A stretch of DNA of 64,000 nt from Pseudomonas sp. PDNC002 (GTDB taxonomy: Bacteria > Pseudomonadota > Gammaproteobacteria > Pseudomonadales > Pseudomonadaceae): NCBI RefSeq assembly GCF_016919445.1, contig NZ_CP070356.1:2698001-2762000 (forward strand), read 5' to 3'. Position 1 is the first letter of the stretch, and every line of letters starts with the position of its first letter. Positions 25,910 through 36,032 of this stretch are shown here, piece after piece. The notes below the pieces were generated by a model. The model made no database searches and was not told where the DNA came from. It worked only from the letters and a program-made list of their open reading frames with translations. The position numbers and the translations under genes were made by a program.

Positions 25910-28705
25910 ATGACGTTGGCGCTGATTATCGCGCTGCCTTTCTTCGGGGTATTGCTGCCATTGCTGGCCGAGCGTTTCGGCCGTACCGCCTGTGCCGCCG
26001 CGACCGGCCTGGTGCCGCTGCTGGGGCTGATCCTGCTGATGGGCCAGCGCTCGGTGCTGGGTTCCGAGGCACAGGTGTATCGCCTGGACTGGTTGCCGGA
26101 GCTGGGCCTGAACCTCAGCCTGCGCCTGGACGGCCTGGGCTTCCTGTTCGCGCTGCTGATCTTGGGCATCGGCCTGCTGGTCATTCTCTACGCGCGCTAT
26201 TACCTCTCCGAGAAGGAGCCCGCCGGGCGGTTCTTCGCCTTCCTGCTGCTGTTCATGGGCGCCATGCTCGGCGTGGTGCTCAGCGAAAACCTGCTGTTGA
26301 TGCTGGTGTTCTGGGAGCTGACCAGCCTGTCGTCGTTCCTGCTGATCGGCTTCTGGGGCCATCGCTCGGATGCGCGCAAGGGCGCGCGGATGGCACTGGC
26401 GGTCACCGGTGGCGGCGGTCTCGCGCTGCTGGCCGGCATTCTGCTGATCGGTCACGTGGTCGGCAGCTTCGAACTCTCCACGGTGCTCGGTGCGCGCGAG
26501 GTGTTGCAGGCCAGCCCGCTGTTCCCGCTGGCGCTGTGTCTGGTGCTGCTGGGCGTGTTCACCAAGTCCGCACAGTTCCCGTTCCACTTCTGGCTGCCCC
26601 ACGCGATGGCGGCGCCGACGCCGGTGTCGGCCTATCTGCACTCGGCGACCATGGTGAAGGCTGGCGTCTTCCTGCTGGCGCGCCTGTACCCGCTGTTGTC
26701 GGGCAACGACCTGTGGTTCTACCTGGTCAGCCTGACCGGCTTGACGACCCTGCTGATGGGCGCCTTCATGGCGCTGTTCCAGAACGACCTCAAGGGGCTG
26801 CTGGCGTATTCCACGATCAGCCACCTGGGCCTGATCACCCTGCTGTTCGGCCTGGACTCGCCGATGGCCAACGTCGCGGCGATCTTCCACATCATCAACC
26901 ACGCCACCTTCAAGGCCTCGCTGTTCATGGCCGCCGGCATCATCGACCACGAGACCGGCAGCCGCGACATGCGCCGCATCAACGGCATGTGGAAGTACAT
27001 GCCGCACACCGCCGTGCTGGCGATGGTGGCGTCGGCGTCCATGGCCGGCGTGCCGCTGCTCAACGGCTTCCTCAGCAAGGAGATGTTCTTCGGCGAGACC
27101 CTGGCGCAGAACATGATGGGCAGCTTCAACTGGCTGATCCCGGCACTGGCCACCGTCGGCGCGCTGTTCTCGGTGAGCTACTCGGTGCGCTTCATCCACG
27201 ACGTGTTCTTCAACGGCGAGCCGATCAACCTGCCCAACCCGCATCCGCACGAGCCGCCGCGCTACATGAAGGTGCCGGTAGAAATCCTCGTACTGATCTG
27301 CCTGTTGGTCGGCATCATGCCGGGGATCATCGTCGGCCCGCTGCTGGCCGGCGCCGCCGCGTCGAGCCTGAACGGCGCGCTGCCCGAGTACAGCCTGGCG
27401 ATCTGGCATGGCTTCAACGCGCCGCTGGCCATGAGCTTTGTCGCCACCGCCGGCGGCGTGCTGCTCTACGTGCTGCGCAAGCCGCTGTTCGACTGGTACG
27501 CCGGGCTGCCGGCGTTGGACGCCAAGCTGGTGTTCGAGCAGCAGGTGCAGCGCGTGGTGCGCTTTGCCGCGCGAGTCACTGGCTACCTGGAGAATGGCTC
27601 GCTGCAACGTTATTCGATGCTGCTGGTGCTGGCCGCCGTGGTCGTAGTGTTCGCCGGTCTTGCGCCGTTGCCCGGGATCCAGGGTGACCGTGCGCAGACG
27701 CCGCTGGATGGCATCACTGCGCTGGGGCTGGTCCTGCTGGTGATCGCCGGGCCGCTCACCGTCTGGTTCCATCGCCAGCGCCTGACTGCGCTGGTCATCC
27801 TCAGCATCGCCGGCCTGCTGGTGGCTCTTGCCTTCGCCCGCTTCGCCGCGCCGGACCTGGCGCTGACCCAGCTGTCGGTGGAAGTGGTGACCATGGTCCT
27901 GCTGATGCTGGCGCTGTACTACCTGCCGGCGCGTACGCCGAAGACTTCCAGCAGCCTGCGCCGCCTGCGCGATTTCGTGATCGCCCTGGGCGCCGGCCTG
28001 ATGGTCACGCTGCTGACCTACGCCGTGCTGACTCGCCCCTACGACAGCATTGCCGGCTACTACCTGGAGAACAGCGTTTCGGGTGGTGGCGGGCACAACG
28101 TGGTGAACGTGATCCTGGTGGACTTCCGTGGCTTCGATACCCTCGGCGAGATCACCGTTCTGGCCATCGCCGCCGTCGGCATCTTCGCGCTGCTCGATGG
28201 CCTGCGCCTGCTGCGCCGCGAGAGCGATGACGAAGGCCGTGCCTGGGCGAAGGATCGCTTCCCGCCGATCCTCGCCACGCTGTCACGCCTGTTGTTGCCG
28301 CTGGCGCTGCTGGTCTCGGTGTTCATCTTCCTGCGCGGGCACAACCTGCCGGGCGGCGGCTTCATCGCCGGGTTGATCACTTCTGTGGCGCTGATCCTCC
28401 AGTACATCGCCTGCGGCAGCCGCTGGGTGAGCACGCGCCTGCCGCTGGACTACAGCCGCCTTGCCGGTCTCGGTGTACTGATCGCCGGGCTGACCGGGCT
28501 GGGCGCCTGGTTCTTCGGCTTCCCGTTCCTTACCTCGGCGTTCGGCCACTTCCACATTCCGCTGGTGGGTGAGATCGAGCTGGCCACCGCCATGCTCTTC
28601 GACCTGGGCGTGTACTTCACCGTGGTCGGCGCGACGCTACTGATTCTTTCCGGGCTGGGTTCGGTCACCGCGCCGCCGGAGCCTCTGACCAAGGAGGCGC
28701 ACTGA
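25910..28705 (+). CDS. shaA: Sha/Mrp antiporter subunit A (with fused B domain)
   Basis: A 931-residue polytopic subunit of the multi-subunit Na+(K+)/H+ antiporter, related to NuoL of complex I. The NADH-Q oxidoreductase core (about 1-500) contains [39 protein letters not shown] and the acidic and His residues of the proton path; it is followed by DUF4040 and MnhB-like domains ([21 protein letters not shown]), so A and B are one polypeptide, as in P. aeruginosa PA1054. GGAG lies before ATG 25910. The stop overlaps shaC by one base (TGATG). Confidence 0.95.
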   Translation: MTLALIIALPFFGVLLPLLAERFGRTACAAATGLVPLLGLILLMGQRSVLGSEAQVYRLDWLPELGLNLSLRLDGLGFLFALLILGIGLLVILYARYYLSEKEPAGRFFAFLLLFMGAMLGVVLSENLLLMLVFWELTSLSSFLLIGFWGHRSDARKGARMALAVTGGGGLALLAGILLIGHVVGSFELSTVLGAREVLQASPLFPLALCLVLLGVFTKSAQFPFHFWLPHAMAAPTPVSAYLHSATMVKAGVFLLARLYPLLSGNDLWFYLVSLTGLTTLLMGAFMALFQNDLKGLLAYSTISHLGLITLLFGLDSPMANVAAIFHIINHATFKASLFMAAGIIDHETGSRDMRRINGMWKYMPHTAVLAMVASASMAGVPLLNGFLSKEMFFGETLAQNMMGSFNWLIPALATVGALFSVSYSVRFIHDVFFNGEPINLPNPHPHEPPRYMKVPVEILVLICLLVGIMPGIIVGPLLAGAAASSLNGALPEYSLAIWHGFNAPLAMSFVATAGGVLLYVLRKPLFDWYAGLPALDAKLVFEQQVQRVVRFAARVTGYLENGSLQRYSMLLVLAAVVVVFAGLAPLPGIQGDRAQTPLDGITALGLVLLVIAGPLTVWFHRQRLTALVILSIAGLLVALAFARFAAPDLALTQLSVEVVTMVLLMLALYYLPARTPKTSSSLRRLRDFVIALGAGLMVTLLTYAVLTRPYDSIAGYYLENSVSGGGGHNVVNVILVDFRGFDTLGEITVLAIAAVGIFALLDGLRLLRRESDDEGRAWAKDRFPPILATLSRLLLPLALLVSVFIFLRGHNLPGGGFIAGLITSVALILQYIACGSRWVSTRLPLDYSRLAGLGVLIAGLTGLGAWFFGFPFLTSAFGHFHIPLVGEIELATAMLFDLGVYFTVVGATLLILSGLGSVTAPPEPLTKEAH

Positions 28706-29046
28706 TGGAAGCGCTGTTCGCCATCGCCCTCGGCCTGCTGACCGCCAGCGGCGTCTATCTGCTGCTGCGTGCGCGTACCTTCCCGGTGGTGCTGGGGCTG
28801 ACCCTGCTGTCGTATGCGGTGAACCTGTTCCTCTTCGCCATGGGCCGGCTGGCCGGTGATCCGGCGGTGATTGGCAAGGTCGCCAACGCCGGCGATCCGA
28901 TTCCCCAGGCGCTGGTGCTGACCGCCATCGTCATCGGCTTCGCCATGACGGCTTTCGTCATTGTCCTGGCCCTGCGTGGCCTCGCGGACACCGGCGGTGA
29001 TCACGTCGACGGTGGAGATGGCCACGAAGGAGAGCAGAGCCGATGA
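28705..29046 (+). CDS. shaC: Sha/Mrp antiporter subunit C
   Basis: A 113-residue NuoK-like three-helix subunit; DPIPQALVLTAIVIGFAMTAFVIVLALR is the family signature. Required for assembly of the antiporter. The start overlaps the shaA stop and the end overlaps the shaD ATG (CGATGA), indicating translational coupling. Confidence 0.94.
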   Translation: MEALFAIALGLLTASGVYLLLRARTFPVVLGLTLLSYAVNLFLFAMGRLAGDPAVIGKVANAGDPIPQALVLTAIVIGFAMTAFVIVLALRGLADTGGDHVDGGDGHEGEQSR

Positions 29047-30539
29047 ACCACTGGCTGATCCTGCCCGTCCTGCTGCCGCTGTTCGCCGGTTGCGCGCTGC
29101 TGCTCGTGGGCAATCGCCTGCAGCGCGGTCTGTCGTTGCTCGCCACGCTGGCACTGCTGCCTTTGTCCGCCGTGCTGTTGCAACAGGCCGACAGCGGTGT
29201 GGTGCAGTTCTACGCGCTGGGCAACTGGCAACCACCGTTCGGCATCATCCTGGTGCTGGACCGCCTGAGTGCGCTGATGATTGCCGCCACCGCGCTGTTG
29301 GCCAGCCTCGCGCTGATCTACGCGGTGAGCGGGGACGACAAGCGCGGCAAGCGCTTCCACGCGCTGTTCCAGTTCCAGTTGCTCGGGCTGAATGGTGCCT
29401 TCCTCACCGGCGATCTGTTCAACCTCTTCGTGTTCTTCGAGATCCTGCTGATCGCGTCCTATGCGCTGCTACTGCATGGTGGCGGGGCAGGGCGGGTGCG
29501 CGCGGGCGTGCATTACGTGGTGCTCAACCTGGTCGGCTCGGCGTTCTTCCTGATCGCGGTGGGCACGCTCTATGGCATCACCGGCACGCTGAACATGGCG
29601 CACATGGCCGAGCGGGTGGCGCAGTTGAGCGCCGAGCAGGCACCGCTGGTACGTGTGGCCGCCTTGCTGTTGCTGGTGGTGTTCGGCCTGAAGGCCGCGC
29701 TGCTGCCGCTGTACTTCTGGTTGCCCAGGGCCTACGCCGAAGCCACTGCGCCAGTGGCGGCGCTGTTCTCGATCATGACTAAGGTGGGCATCTACTCGAT
29801 CCTGCGCGTGTACACGCTGATCTTCGGCGAGCAGGCCGGCGAGCTGGCGAACCTCGCGCAGGCCTGGCTGTGGCCGCTGGCGCTGGCCGGCATCGTGGCC
29901 GGTGCGCTGGGTGCGCTGGCGGCGACCACGCTGCAGGGGCTGCTGTCGTACCTGGTCGTGGTCTCCGCCGGTACGCTGCTCGCGGCTATCGCGCTGGGAA
30001 CGCCGGAAGCCTTGTCCGCCGCGCTCTACTACCTGCTGCACAGCATCTGGGTGGCGGGTGGCCTGTTCCTGCTCGCCGACCTGATCGCCCGCCAGCGCGG
30101 CGACAAAAGCGGCCAACTGGTACGAGGCCCGGCCTTGTTGCAACCGCATCTGCTGGGCGGTGCGTTCTTCTTCGGTGCCATCGCGGTCGCCGGCTTGCCG
30201 CCACTGTCGGGCTTCCTCGGCAAGCTGATGCTGCTGCGCTCGGTGAGCGGTGGCAGCGAGGCTGTCGCGCTGTGGAGCGTGGTGCTGGTCAGCGGGCTGG
30301 TGACCATCATCGCCCTGAGCCGCGCCGGCAGCACGCTGTTCTGGCGCACCGGGCTGAGTGTCCTGGGTAGCGCCGACCGTGAGCCGGTGAAGATGCTGGC
30401 GACCTTCGGCCTGCTGGCCAGCGCACCGCTGATGGTGGTCGCGGCGCGGCCGTTGATCGACTACACCCAGGCCGCCGCTGCACAGCTGCTGGATGCCGGG
30501 CTGTATCGTCACGCGATCCTGCTGGGAGGTGGCGCATGA
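29043..30539 (+). CDS. shaD: Sha/Mrp antiporter subunit D
   Basis: A 498-residue NuoM/N-like membrane subunit with about 14 helices. LKAALLPLYFWLPRAYAEATAPVAALFSIMTKVGIYSILR and FLTGDLFNLFVFFEILL are typical of MrpD, including the ion-path Lys and Glu. Overlaps shaC and shaE by 4 bp each. Confidence 0.95.
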   Translation: MNHWLILPVLLPLFAGCALLLVGNRLQRGLSLLATLALLPLSAVLLQQADSGVVQFYALGNWQPPFGIILVLDRLSALMIAATALLASLALIYAVSGDDKRGKRFHALFQFQLLGLNGAFLTGDLFNLFVFFEILLIASYALLLHGGGAGRVRAGVHYVVLNLVGSAFFLIAVGTLYGITGTLNMAHMAERVAQLSAEQAPLVRVAALLLLVVFGLKAALLPLYFWLPRAYAEATAPVAALFSIMTKVGIYSILRVYTLIFGEQAGELANLAQAWLWPLALAGIVAGALGALAATTLQGLLSYLVVVSAGTLLAAIALGTPEALSAALYYLLHSIWVAGGLFLLADLIARQRGDKSGQLVRGPALLQPHLLGGAFFFGAIAVAGLPPLSGFLGKLMLLRSVSGGSEAVALWSVVLVSGLVTIIALSRAGSTLFWRTGLSVLGSADREPVKMLATFGLLASAPLMVVAARPLIDYTQAAAAQLLDAGLYRHAILLGGGA

Positions 30540-31036
30540 TCCGGCGCTTGTTACCGCACCCGTTGCTCAGCGGCGTGTTGCTGTTGAGCTGGCTGCTGCT
30601 GGTCAACGATTTCTCCCTCGGCCACTGGTTGCTGGGCGCCTTCCTCGGTCTGACGATTCCGCTGCTGTGCCGCAACCTGCTGCTGGCCGCGCCGCGCATT
30701 CAGCGGCCAGGCCTGCTGCTGCGCTTTATCGGCCTGGTGCTCTACGACATCGTTGTGGCGAACCTGCAGGTGGCGAAACTGGTGTTGGGGCCGAAGTCGA
30801 ACCTGCAACCAGGCTTCGTCGAAATCCCTCTGGAGCTGACCGACGATCTCGCCATCAGCATCCTCGCCAGCGTCATCACCCTGACCCCCGGTACCTGTTC
30901 GGCGGATCTGTCCGCCGACCGCCGCACGCTGTTGGTCCACGGCATCGATGTCCCCGATCCGCAGGCTCTCGTGGCGGACATCAAGGCGCGCTACGAGGCG
31001 CCGCTGAAGGAGGTGTTCGCATGCTCGGCATCGTGA
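30536..31036 (+). CDS. shaE: Sha/Mrp antiporter subunit E
   Basis: A 166-residue MnhE-family subunit: N-terminal helices (LLSGVLLLSWLLLVNDF) and a cytoplasmic domain with SILASVITLTPGTCSADLSADRRTLLVHGID, the MnhE signature. Starts in the shaD stop (ATGA) and runs 16 bp into shaF. Confidence 0.93.
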   Translation: MIRRLLPHPLLSGVLLLSWLLLVNDFSLGHWLLGAFLGLTIPLLCRNLLLAAPRIQRPGLLLRFIGLVLYDIVVANLQVAKLVLGPKSNLQPGFVEIPLELTDDLAISILASVITLTPGTCSADLSADRRTLLVHGIDVPDPQALVADIKARYEAPLKEVFACSAS

Positions 31037-31290
31037 TCCCGATCTGCCTGGCGCTGCTGGGCGTGGCCGTGCTGCTCACCGTGGCGCGACTAATTCGCGG
31101 GCCGTCGGTGGCGGACCGCATCCTCGCGCTGGATACCCTGTCGATCAAAGCCATCGCGCTGATCGTGTTGTTCGGCATCTGGAAGGGCAGCGGCCTCTAC
31201 TTCGAGGCGGCGCTGCTGATCGCGGTGATGGGCTTCGTCAGCACCGTGGCGCTGTGCAAGTTCCTCCTGCGGGGAGACATCATCGAATGA
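31021..31290 (+). CDS. shaF: Sha/Mrp antiporter subunit F
   Basis: An 89-residue three-helix subunit; LIRGPSVADRILALDTLSIKAIALIVLFG is the MnhF signature. ATG 31021 lies inside the end of shaE in another frame; the shaG ATG overlaps its stop (ATGA). Alternative upstream starts would extend into shaE with non-family sequence. Confidence 0.92.
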   Translation: MLGIVIPICLALLGVAVLLTVARLIRGPSVADRILALDTLSIKAIALIVLFGIWKGSGLYFEAALLIAVMGFVSTVALCKFLLRGDIIE

Positions 31291-31622
31291 CTACTCAGTG
31301 GATCGTCGAAGCGCTGGTTTGCCTGCTGCTGCTGGCTGGCAGCCTGTTCGCCCTGCTCGGCGCCATCGGCCTGTACCGGCTACCGGACTTCTACACGCGC
31401 CTGCACGCGCCGACCAAGGCCTCGACCCTGGGCGTGGGCGGTGTGGTGCTGGCTTCGCTGCTGTACTTCAGCACGCGCGGCGAGGGCGTGAGTCTGCATG
31501 AGGTGCTGATCACCGCGTTCCTCTTCATCACCGCGCCGGTGAGCGCGCACCTGCTGGCCAAGGCGGCGATGCAGCAGCGTGTGCCGGTGGAGCGAGGGAC
31601 CAAGGGAAAGCCCTGGGAGTGA
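31287..31622 (+). CDS. shaG: Sha/Mrp antiporter subunit G
   Basis: A 111-residue MnhG-family subunit with three helices; GLYRLPDFYTRLHAPTKASTLGVGGVVLAS is the family signature. Last gene of the tightly overlapped shaACDEFG operon (25910-31622), which confers Na+ and alkali tolerance and in P. aeruginosa affects virulence. The stop is followed by TTTTTTT but no obvious hairpin before it. Confidence 0.94.
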   Translation: MTTQWIVEALVCLLLLAGSLFALLGAIGLYRLPDFYTRLHAPTKASTLGVGGVVLASLLYFSTRGEGVSLHEVLITAFLFITAPVSAHLLAKAAMQQRVPVERGTKGKPWE

Positions 31623-31650
31623 TTTTTTTGCGGCTTCTGCGCGGGACCTG

Positions 31651-31873
31651 CCCTCACCCTAACCCTCTCCCAGAGGGAGAGGGGACTGATTGGCGCAAGG
31701 ATTGGTTCCGAACCTCCCGGCCAGCGGAGGACAGCTCCCTCTTCCTCTGGGAGAGGGCTGGGGTGAGGGAAAACCAGCAGCGCCCCTCACTGCCTGGATG
31801 ATGCTCGTAGGAGTGAGCTTGCTCGCGAACCGCCTGAGCGATGGAGCCGCCGGCCCGTCTGTTCGCGAGCAAG
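31651..31873. repeat. Repeat-filled spacer: two inverted repeat pairs
   Basis: The 379-bp spacer after shaG holds no gene. CCCTCACCCTAACCCTCTCC (31651-31684) is the inverted partner of CTGGGAGAGGGCTGGGGTGA (31736-31770), a dispersed bacterial repeat. A second pair begins CGTAGGAGTGAGCTTGCTCG (31806-31830), with its inverted arm GTTCGCGAGCAAG (31861-31873), a variant REP class. The remaining 128 bp hold the promoter region of the EamA gene. Confidence 0.8.
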
Positions 31874-32001
31874 GACTGGGCGTCCCCCCTCGGTCCTGCA
31901 AAAAGAGTGTGCCAGCCCATACAGTTTCCCTGCGATTCTGTACCTGTCGGTCCGAACCGCCCGCCTCCTATACTCCGGTGACCTTTTGACTGGAGCGTCC
32001 C

Positions 32002-32907
32002 GTGCAGCAATCCCGGCCGTTCGCCCTCGCGTGCCTGGTGCTGGCCATGGCGCTCTGGGGCAGTTCCTTCATCGCCCTGAAATTCGCCTTCCAGGAAATG
32101 CCCGCCATGTGGGTGATCTTCGCCCGGATGGCGCTGGGCAGCCTGATCTTCCTCGCCGCCTGGCGCTGGCGCGGACGTATCGACTACCGCCCCGGCGACT
32201 GGAAATGGCTGCTGGCGCTGGCCGCCTGCGAGCCCTGCCTGTACTTCATCTTCGAATCCCTGGCCCTGCAGCAGACCAGCGCCGCGCAGGCGGGAATGAT
32301 TACCGCGCTGCTGCCGTTGCTGGTGGCGGTCGGCGCCTTCTTCCTGCTGCATGAAAAGATCGCCCGCAACACCTGGCTGGGCTTTGCCCTGGCGGTACTC
32401 GGCTCGCTCTGGCTGACCCTGGCCAGCGAGCCGGACCGTCATGCGCCCAACCCGCTGCTGGGCAATTTCTACGAGCTGCTGGCGATGCTCTGCGCCACCG
32501 GCTACACCCTGTTGCTCAAGCACCTGTCGGCGCGCTATTCGCCCTTCATCCTGACCGCCATGCAGGCGTTCATCGGTTCGGTGTTCTTCCTGCCGCTGGC
32601 GCTGGCGACATCCGGCCTGCCGTCGGCGCCCGGCCCGACTGGCTGGTTTGCGCTGATCTACCTGGGCAGTGTGGTGACCGTTGGCGCCTACGGCCTGTAC
32701 AACTTCGGTGTCAGCCGCCTGCCGGCGAGCCAGGCGACCGGCTTCATCAACCTGATCCCGGTCTTCACCCTGATCTTCGCCGCGCTGCTGCTGGGCGAAG
32801 TGCTCAGCGGCCAGCAGGCGCTGGCCGCCGGGCTGGTGTTCGTCGGCGTCGCCCTGAGCCAATGGCGCAGCGCGCCGCCCACCACGCCGGCCGGTGTGCT
32901 GGACTGA
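32002..32907 (+). CDS. EamA/DMT-superfamily transporter
   Basis: A 301-residue inner-membrane protein with ten predicted helices in two EamA repeats: first repeat [19 protein letters not shown], second repeat beginning near [22 protein letters not shown]. The family exports amino acids or other metabolites, but substrate cannot be inferred. A GTG start at 32002 follows TGGAGCGTCCC. It lies 37 bp ahead of a PLP enzyme gene, so it may export a product or substrate of that operon. Confidence 0.88.
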   Translation: MQQSRPFALACLVLAMALWGSSFIALKFAFQEMPAMWVIFARMALGSLIFLAAWRWRGRIDYRPGDWKWLLALAACEPCLYFIFESLALQQTSAAQAGMITALLPLLVAVGAFFLLHEKIARNTWLGFALAVLGSLWLTLASEPDRHAPNPLLGNFYELLAMLCATGYTLLLKHLSARYSPFILTAMQAFIGSVFFLPLALATSGLPSAPGPTGWFALIYLGSVVTVGAYGLYNFGVSRLPASQATGFINLIPVFTLIFAALLLGEVLSGQQALAAGLVFVGVALSQWRSAPPTTPAGVLD

Positions 32908-32944
32908 ATCCACCGAATCGAGAATTGTGCGAGGAGAACCCACC

Positions 32945-34045
32945 ATGTCCGCCCAGGAACGCAACTGGACCCACGAGGCGATCCGCATCATCGAGGCGGA
33001 TTTCCAGCGCAGTGCCGACACTCACCTGATCCCGCTGGACCTGCCCGGCCTGCCGGGTGTCGACCTGTACTTCAAGGACGAATCCAGCCACCCCACCGGC
33101 AGCCTCAAGCATCGCCTGGCGCGCTCGCTGTTTCTCTACGCGCTGTGCAACGGCTGGCTGCGCCCCGGTGCGCCGGTGATCGAGGCGTCCAGTGGCTCCA
33201 CCGCCATCTCCGAGGCCTATTTCGCCCGCTTGCTGGGCTTGCCGTTCATTGCCGTGGTGCCGGCCAGCACCTCGAAGGAGAAGATCGCGCAGATCGCCTT
33301 CTACGGCGGCCAGAGCCATCTGGTGGATGACCCGACGCAGATCTATGCCGAGTCGGATCGCCTGGCGAAGGAAACCGGCGGCCACTTCATGGACCAGTTC
33401 ACCTACGCCGAGCGCGCCACCGACTGGCGGGCGAACAACAACATCGCCGAGTCGATCTTCCAGCAGATGCGCCACGAGCGCTTCCCCACGCCGTCCTGGC
33501 TGGTCTCCAGCCCCGGCACCGGGGGCACACTGGCCACGCTCGGCCGCTTCGCGCGCTATCGCCGCCACGAAACCCGCGTGCTCTGCGCCGACGCCGAGCG
33601 CTCGGTGTTCTTCGATTCCTACCGCACCGGCGATCGCGACCTGACCCTGAACTACGGCTCGCGCATCGAGGGCATCGGCCGGCCACGCGTGGAAGCGTCG
33701 TTCCTGCCCAACGTGCTGGACGCCTGCTGCAAGGTCCCAGACGATCTTTCCCTGGCCGCCATGCACTACCTGGCGCAGCGCCTGGGGCGGCATGTCGGCG
33801 GCTCCAGCGGGACCAACCTGATCGGCGCGCTACTGGTGGCGCGGCAGATGGTGGCGCGGCGCGAGAGCGGCTCGGTGGTGGCGATCCTCTGCGACAGCGG
33901 CGAGCGCTACGAGACCACCTACTACAACCCGCTGTGGCTGATTTCCCAGGGCTTCGACCTCGATCCGCTGATCGACGCGGTGCGCCAGTGCGCCGAACAT
34001 GGCGCGGCGCTTCCCGGTGATCTGCCTTGCATCGGACTGGACTGA
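32945..34045 (+). CDS. PLP-dependent cysteine synthase-family (cysteine desulfhydrase-like) enzyme
   Basis: A 366-residue fold-type II PLP enzyme. The Schiff-base lysine is Lys55 in [32 protein letters not shown] binds the substrate carboxylate, and [17 protein letters not shown] is the phosphate loop. The altered PTGSLK motif and C-terminal extension resemble Cds1-type L-cysteine desulfhydrases more than CysK/CysM. GAGGAG lies before ATG 32945. In an apparent operon with an Asp/Glu racemase and a small protein. Confidence 0.85.
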   Translation: MSAQERNWTHEAIRIIEADFQRSADTHLIPLDLPGLPGVDLYFKDESSHPTGSLKHRLARSLFLYALCNGWLRPGAPVIEASSGSTAISEAYFARLLGLPFIAVVPASTSKEKIAQIAFYGGQSHLVDDPTQIYAESDRLAKETGGHFMDQFTYAERATDWRANNNIAESIFQQMRHERFPTPSWLVSSPGTGGTLATLGRFARYRRHETRVLCADAERSVFFDSYRTGDRDLTLNYGSRIEGIGRPRVEASFLPNVLDACCKVPDDLSLAAMHYLAQRLGRHVGGSSGTNLIGALLVARQMVARRESGSVVAILCDSGERYETTYYNPLWLISQGFDLDPLIDAVRQCAEHGAALPGDLPCIGLD

Positions 34046-34062
34046 TATTCCTGGAGGGAACC

Positions 34063-34767
34063 ATGAAAACCATTGGCCTGATCGGCGGCATGAGCTGGGA
34101 ATCGACCATTCCCTACTACCGGCAGATCAACGAACGCATCAAGGAAAAACTCGGCGGCCTGCACTCGGCGAAGATCGCCCTCTACAGCGTGGACTTCCAC
34201 GAGATCGAGCGCTTGCAGCACGCCGGTGACTGGGATGCCGCCGGCCGTGTGCTGGCCGGCGCTGCGCGTTCGCTGGCGGCTGCGGGCGCCGACTTCCTGG
34301 TGCTCTGTACCAACACCATGCACAAGGTGGCGCCGGCCATCGAGGCGGCGGTGGACATCCCGCTGCTGCACATCGCCGACCCGACCGCCGAGGCGATCCG
34401 CGCAGCGGGTGTTTCCACGGTTGGCCTGCTGGGGACGCGCTTCACCATGGAGCAGGCGTTCTACAAGGATCGCCTGGTGGACAGGTTCGGGCTGAAGGTA
34501 CTGACGCCGGACGAGGCGGACCGCCAGGTGGTGCACCGAATCATTTATGAGGAGCTGTGCCTGGGGCAGATTCGCGACGCGTCGCGGCAAGAGTACCGGC
34601 GCGTCGTCGCCGCGCTGGTGGAGCAGGGCGCCGAGGCGGTGATCCTGGGTTGCACGGAGATTTCCCTGCTGGTCGGCCCGGCCGACGCCTCGGTCCCGCT
34701 GTTCGATACCACCGCCCTGCACGCCTTGCACGCGGCCGATGCAGCCATCCTGGGAGAGCCGGCATGA
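34063..34767 (+). CDS. Aspartate/glutamate racemase family protein
   Basis: A 234-residue PLP-independent racemase of the YgeA type. The two catalytic cysteines sit in VLCTNTMHK (about residue 86) and ILGCTEISLLVG (about residue 198); MKTIGLIGGMSWESTIPYYRQIN is the family start. It interconverts L- and D-amino acids. Lies 17 bp after the PLP enzyme gene and overlaps the next start (ATGA). Confidence 0.92.
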   Translation: MKTIGLIGGMSWESTIPYYRQINERIKEKLGGLHSAKIALYSVDFHEIERLQHAGDWDAAGRVLAGAARSLAAAGADFLVLCTNTMHKVAPAIEAAVDIPLLHIADPTAEAIRAAGVSTVGLLGTRFTMEQAFYKDRLVDRFGLKVLTPDEADRQVVHRIIYEELCLGQIRDASRQEYRRVVAALVEQGAEAVILGCTEISLLVGPADASVPLFDTTALHALHAADAAILGEPA

Positions 34768-35015
34768 GTTTCATCAGCCTGAAGGTGCGCGCCGCGTTCA
34801 TGGTGCACGGCTACGACGAGCAGAACCGCGAAGTGATCGAACAGGTCGCGGAGCCAGATTTCGTCGAGAAACTGGTGCGCATCGAACGCATCCAGTCGAT
34901 CAGCGAGAAGTACGTACTGGTGACCGCCAGCCCCGGCCGGTTGGCCTACTGGGAGTACGCCGAGGAGTTCGCTGCGCTCAAGGCGCGGCTGATGGCGGCG
35001 GGGCTGCTGGTCTGA
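34764..35015 (+). CDS. Small protein of unknown function, racemase operon
   Basis: An 83-residue charged protein (MSFISLKVRAAFMVHGYDEQ...KYVLVTASPGRLAYWEYAEEF). I recognise no domain; it has neither signal nor helix of membrane type. It starts inside the racemase stop codon (ATGA) and is therefore probably translated with it. A REP pair follows. Confidence 0.65.
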   Translation: MSFISLKVRAAFMVHGYDEQNREVIEQVAEPDFVEKLVRIERIQSISEKYVLVTASPGRLAYWEYAEEFAALKARLMAAGLLV

Positions 35016-35101
35016 ACTGGCAGGACGTGGGAGCGGACGTCGCCCGCGATGGCCACAGGCGCGATTCGAACCTATCGCGCCAGAAGTACTGAAATCGCCC
35101 C

Positions 35102-35193
35102 GTAGGAGCGGACCTTGTCCGCGAACTCCACCCGGCATGCGCCGGATGGCCCAGCGTGAATCGAACCGCTTCGCGGACAAGGTCCGCTCCTAC
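35102..35193. repeat. Inverted REP pair (after racemase operon)
   Basis: GTAGGAGCGGACCTTGTCCG at 35102 and CGGACAAGGTCCGCTCCTAC ending 35193 are perfect inverted copies 46 bp apart, between two converging transcription units. This is the best-conserved copy of the family in the window. Confidence 0.9.
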
Positions 35194-35278
35194 AAGGTCA
35201 AAAGCCTGTCACCTTGGGCTGTTCCTGCGAGTGGTGGCGCTTGGAGTGGAAGCCTGGGCATCAGTGCATAGGGTGCAG

Positions 35279-35947
35279 TCAGTCGTTGCTGGAGCCGCCC
35301 GGATAGGCGCAGCCGCGCATGACCTTGTCGTCCAGGCGCAGCTCGGCCGACAGGTTGCTCAGGGCGCCGCTCATGCTGTCCTGGCAGCGCGCCGGAGCGA
35401 TCCATAGCTCGACCTTCTCGCCGTTGGCTTCGCTGGAGTAACTGGTGCTGCCATCCGGCACACCTTCGGCGATGAAGGGAAGTACCAGCGGCGGCTTGCC
35501 CGGTTGTTCGATCAGCATGCCCTGGTTGTTCACCAGCGCGCTCCAGCCCGGCTCGTTGCCGCTGGCGCGGACGATGGCGCGCTTGAAGTTCGGATCGTCG
35601 CAGCCCGGACCTTCGTTCTGCAGGCGCAGGACCTTGCTCACTTCCAGCTTGCCGTCGGTGGCCTGGGCGGTGCTGCCGCTGAAGTTGCCGCGCAGGTCGG
35701 CGAACAGGGTGGTAGCGCCGTCGTTGAACATTTCCAGCGCGTCGCGGGGCAGGCCGGTGTTGCCGGTGTCCTCGATGCTGAAGCGGCGCTGCTCGGCACA
35801 GCTGCGGAACACCAGTTTGCCGTCCAGCCGGCTCAGCTCGCCTTGCAGGCGGGTGGAGGCGTTAATATCGGTCTTGTTCGGCGTCCACACCTGGCAGGCG
35901 GCGAACAGGGGTAGCAGGCTGAAGATAATGAAACGGCTGGATCGCAT
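35279..35947 (-). CDS. COG3650-type lipoprotein of unknown function
   Basis: A 222-residue lipoprotein (signal MRSSRFIIFSLLPLFAAC, Cys18). The first domain (LQGELSRLDGKLVFRSCAEQRRF) and the second (RASGNEPGWSALVNNQGMLI...WIAPARCQDSMSGALSN) match the uncharacterised COG3650 lipoproteins of pseudomonads; GNEPGW and CxDSMSG are hallmarks shared with heat-shock HslJ-like proteins. Converges on the racemase operon. Confidence 0.8.
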   Translation of the reverse strand: MRSSRFIIFSLLPLFAACQVWTPNKTDINASTRLQGELSRLDGKLVFRSCAEQRRFSIEDTGNTGLPRDALEMFNDGATTLFADLRGNFSGSTAQATDGKLEVSKVLRLQNEGPGCDDPNFKRAIVRASGNEPGWSALVNNQGMLIEQPGKPPLVLPFIAEGVPDGSTSYSSEANGEKVELWIAPARCQDSMSGALSNLSAELRLDDKVMRGCAYPGGSSND

Positions 35948-36032
35948 GGAGTGGCTCCCTCGAAAGTGGAGCCACGTTACCCAGCGACGCCGGTCATCTC
36001 AAGGGCTAAGCCCTGGGTGGGGAGGATTTCGG

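Noticed and set aside
25757-28096. Long minus-strand open frame across shaA
   Set aside because: The translation is a low-complexity Gln/Arg/His mixture, the complement of the Leu/Ala-rich membrane subunit, so it is a shadow.
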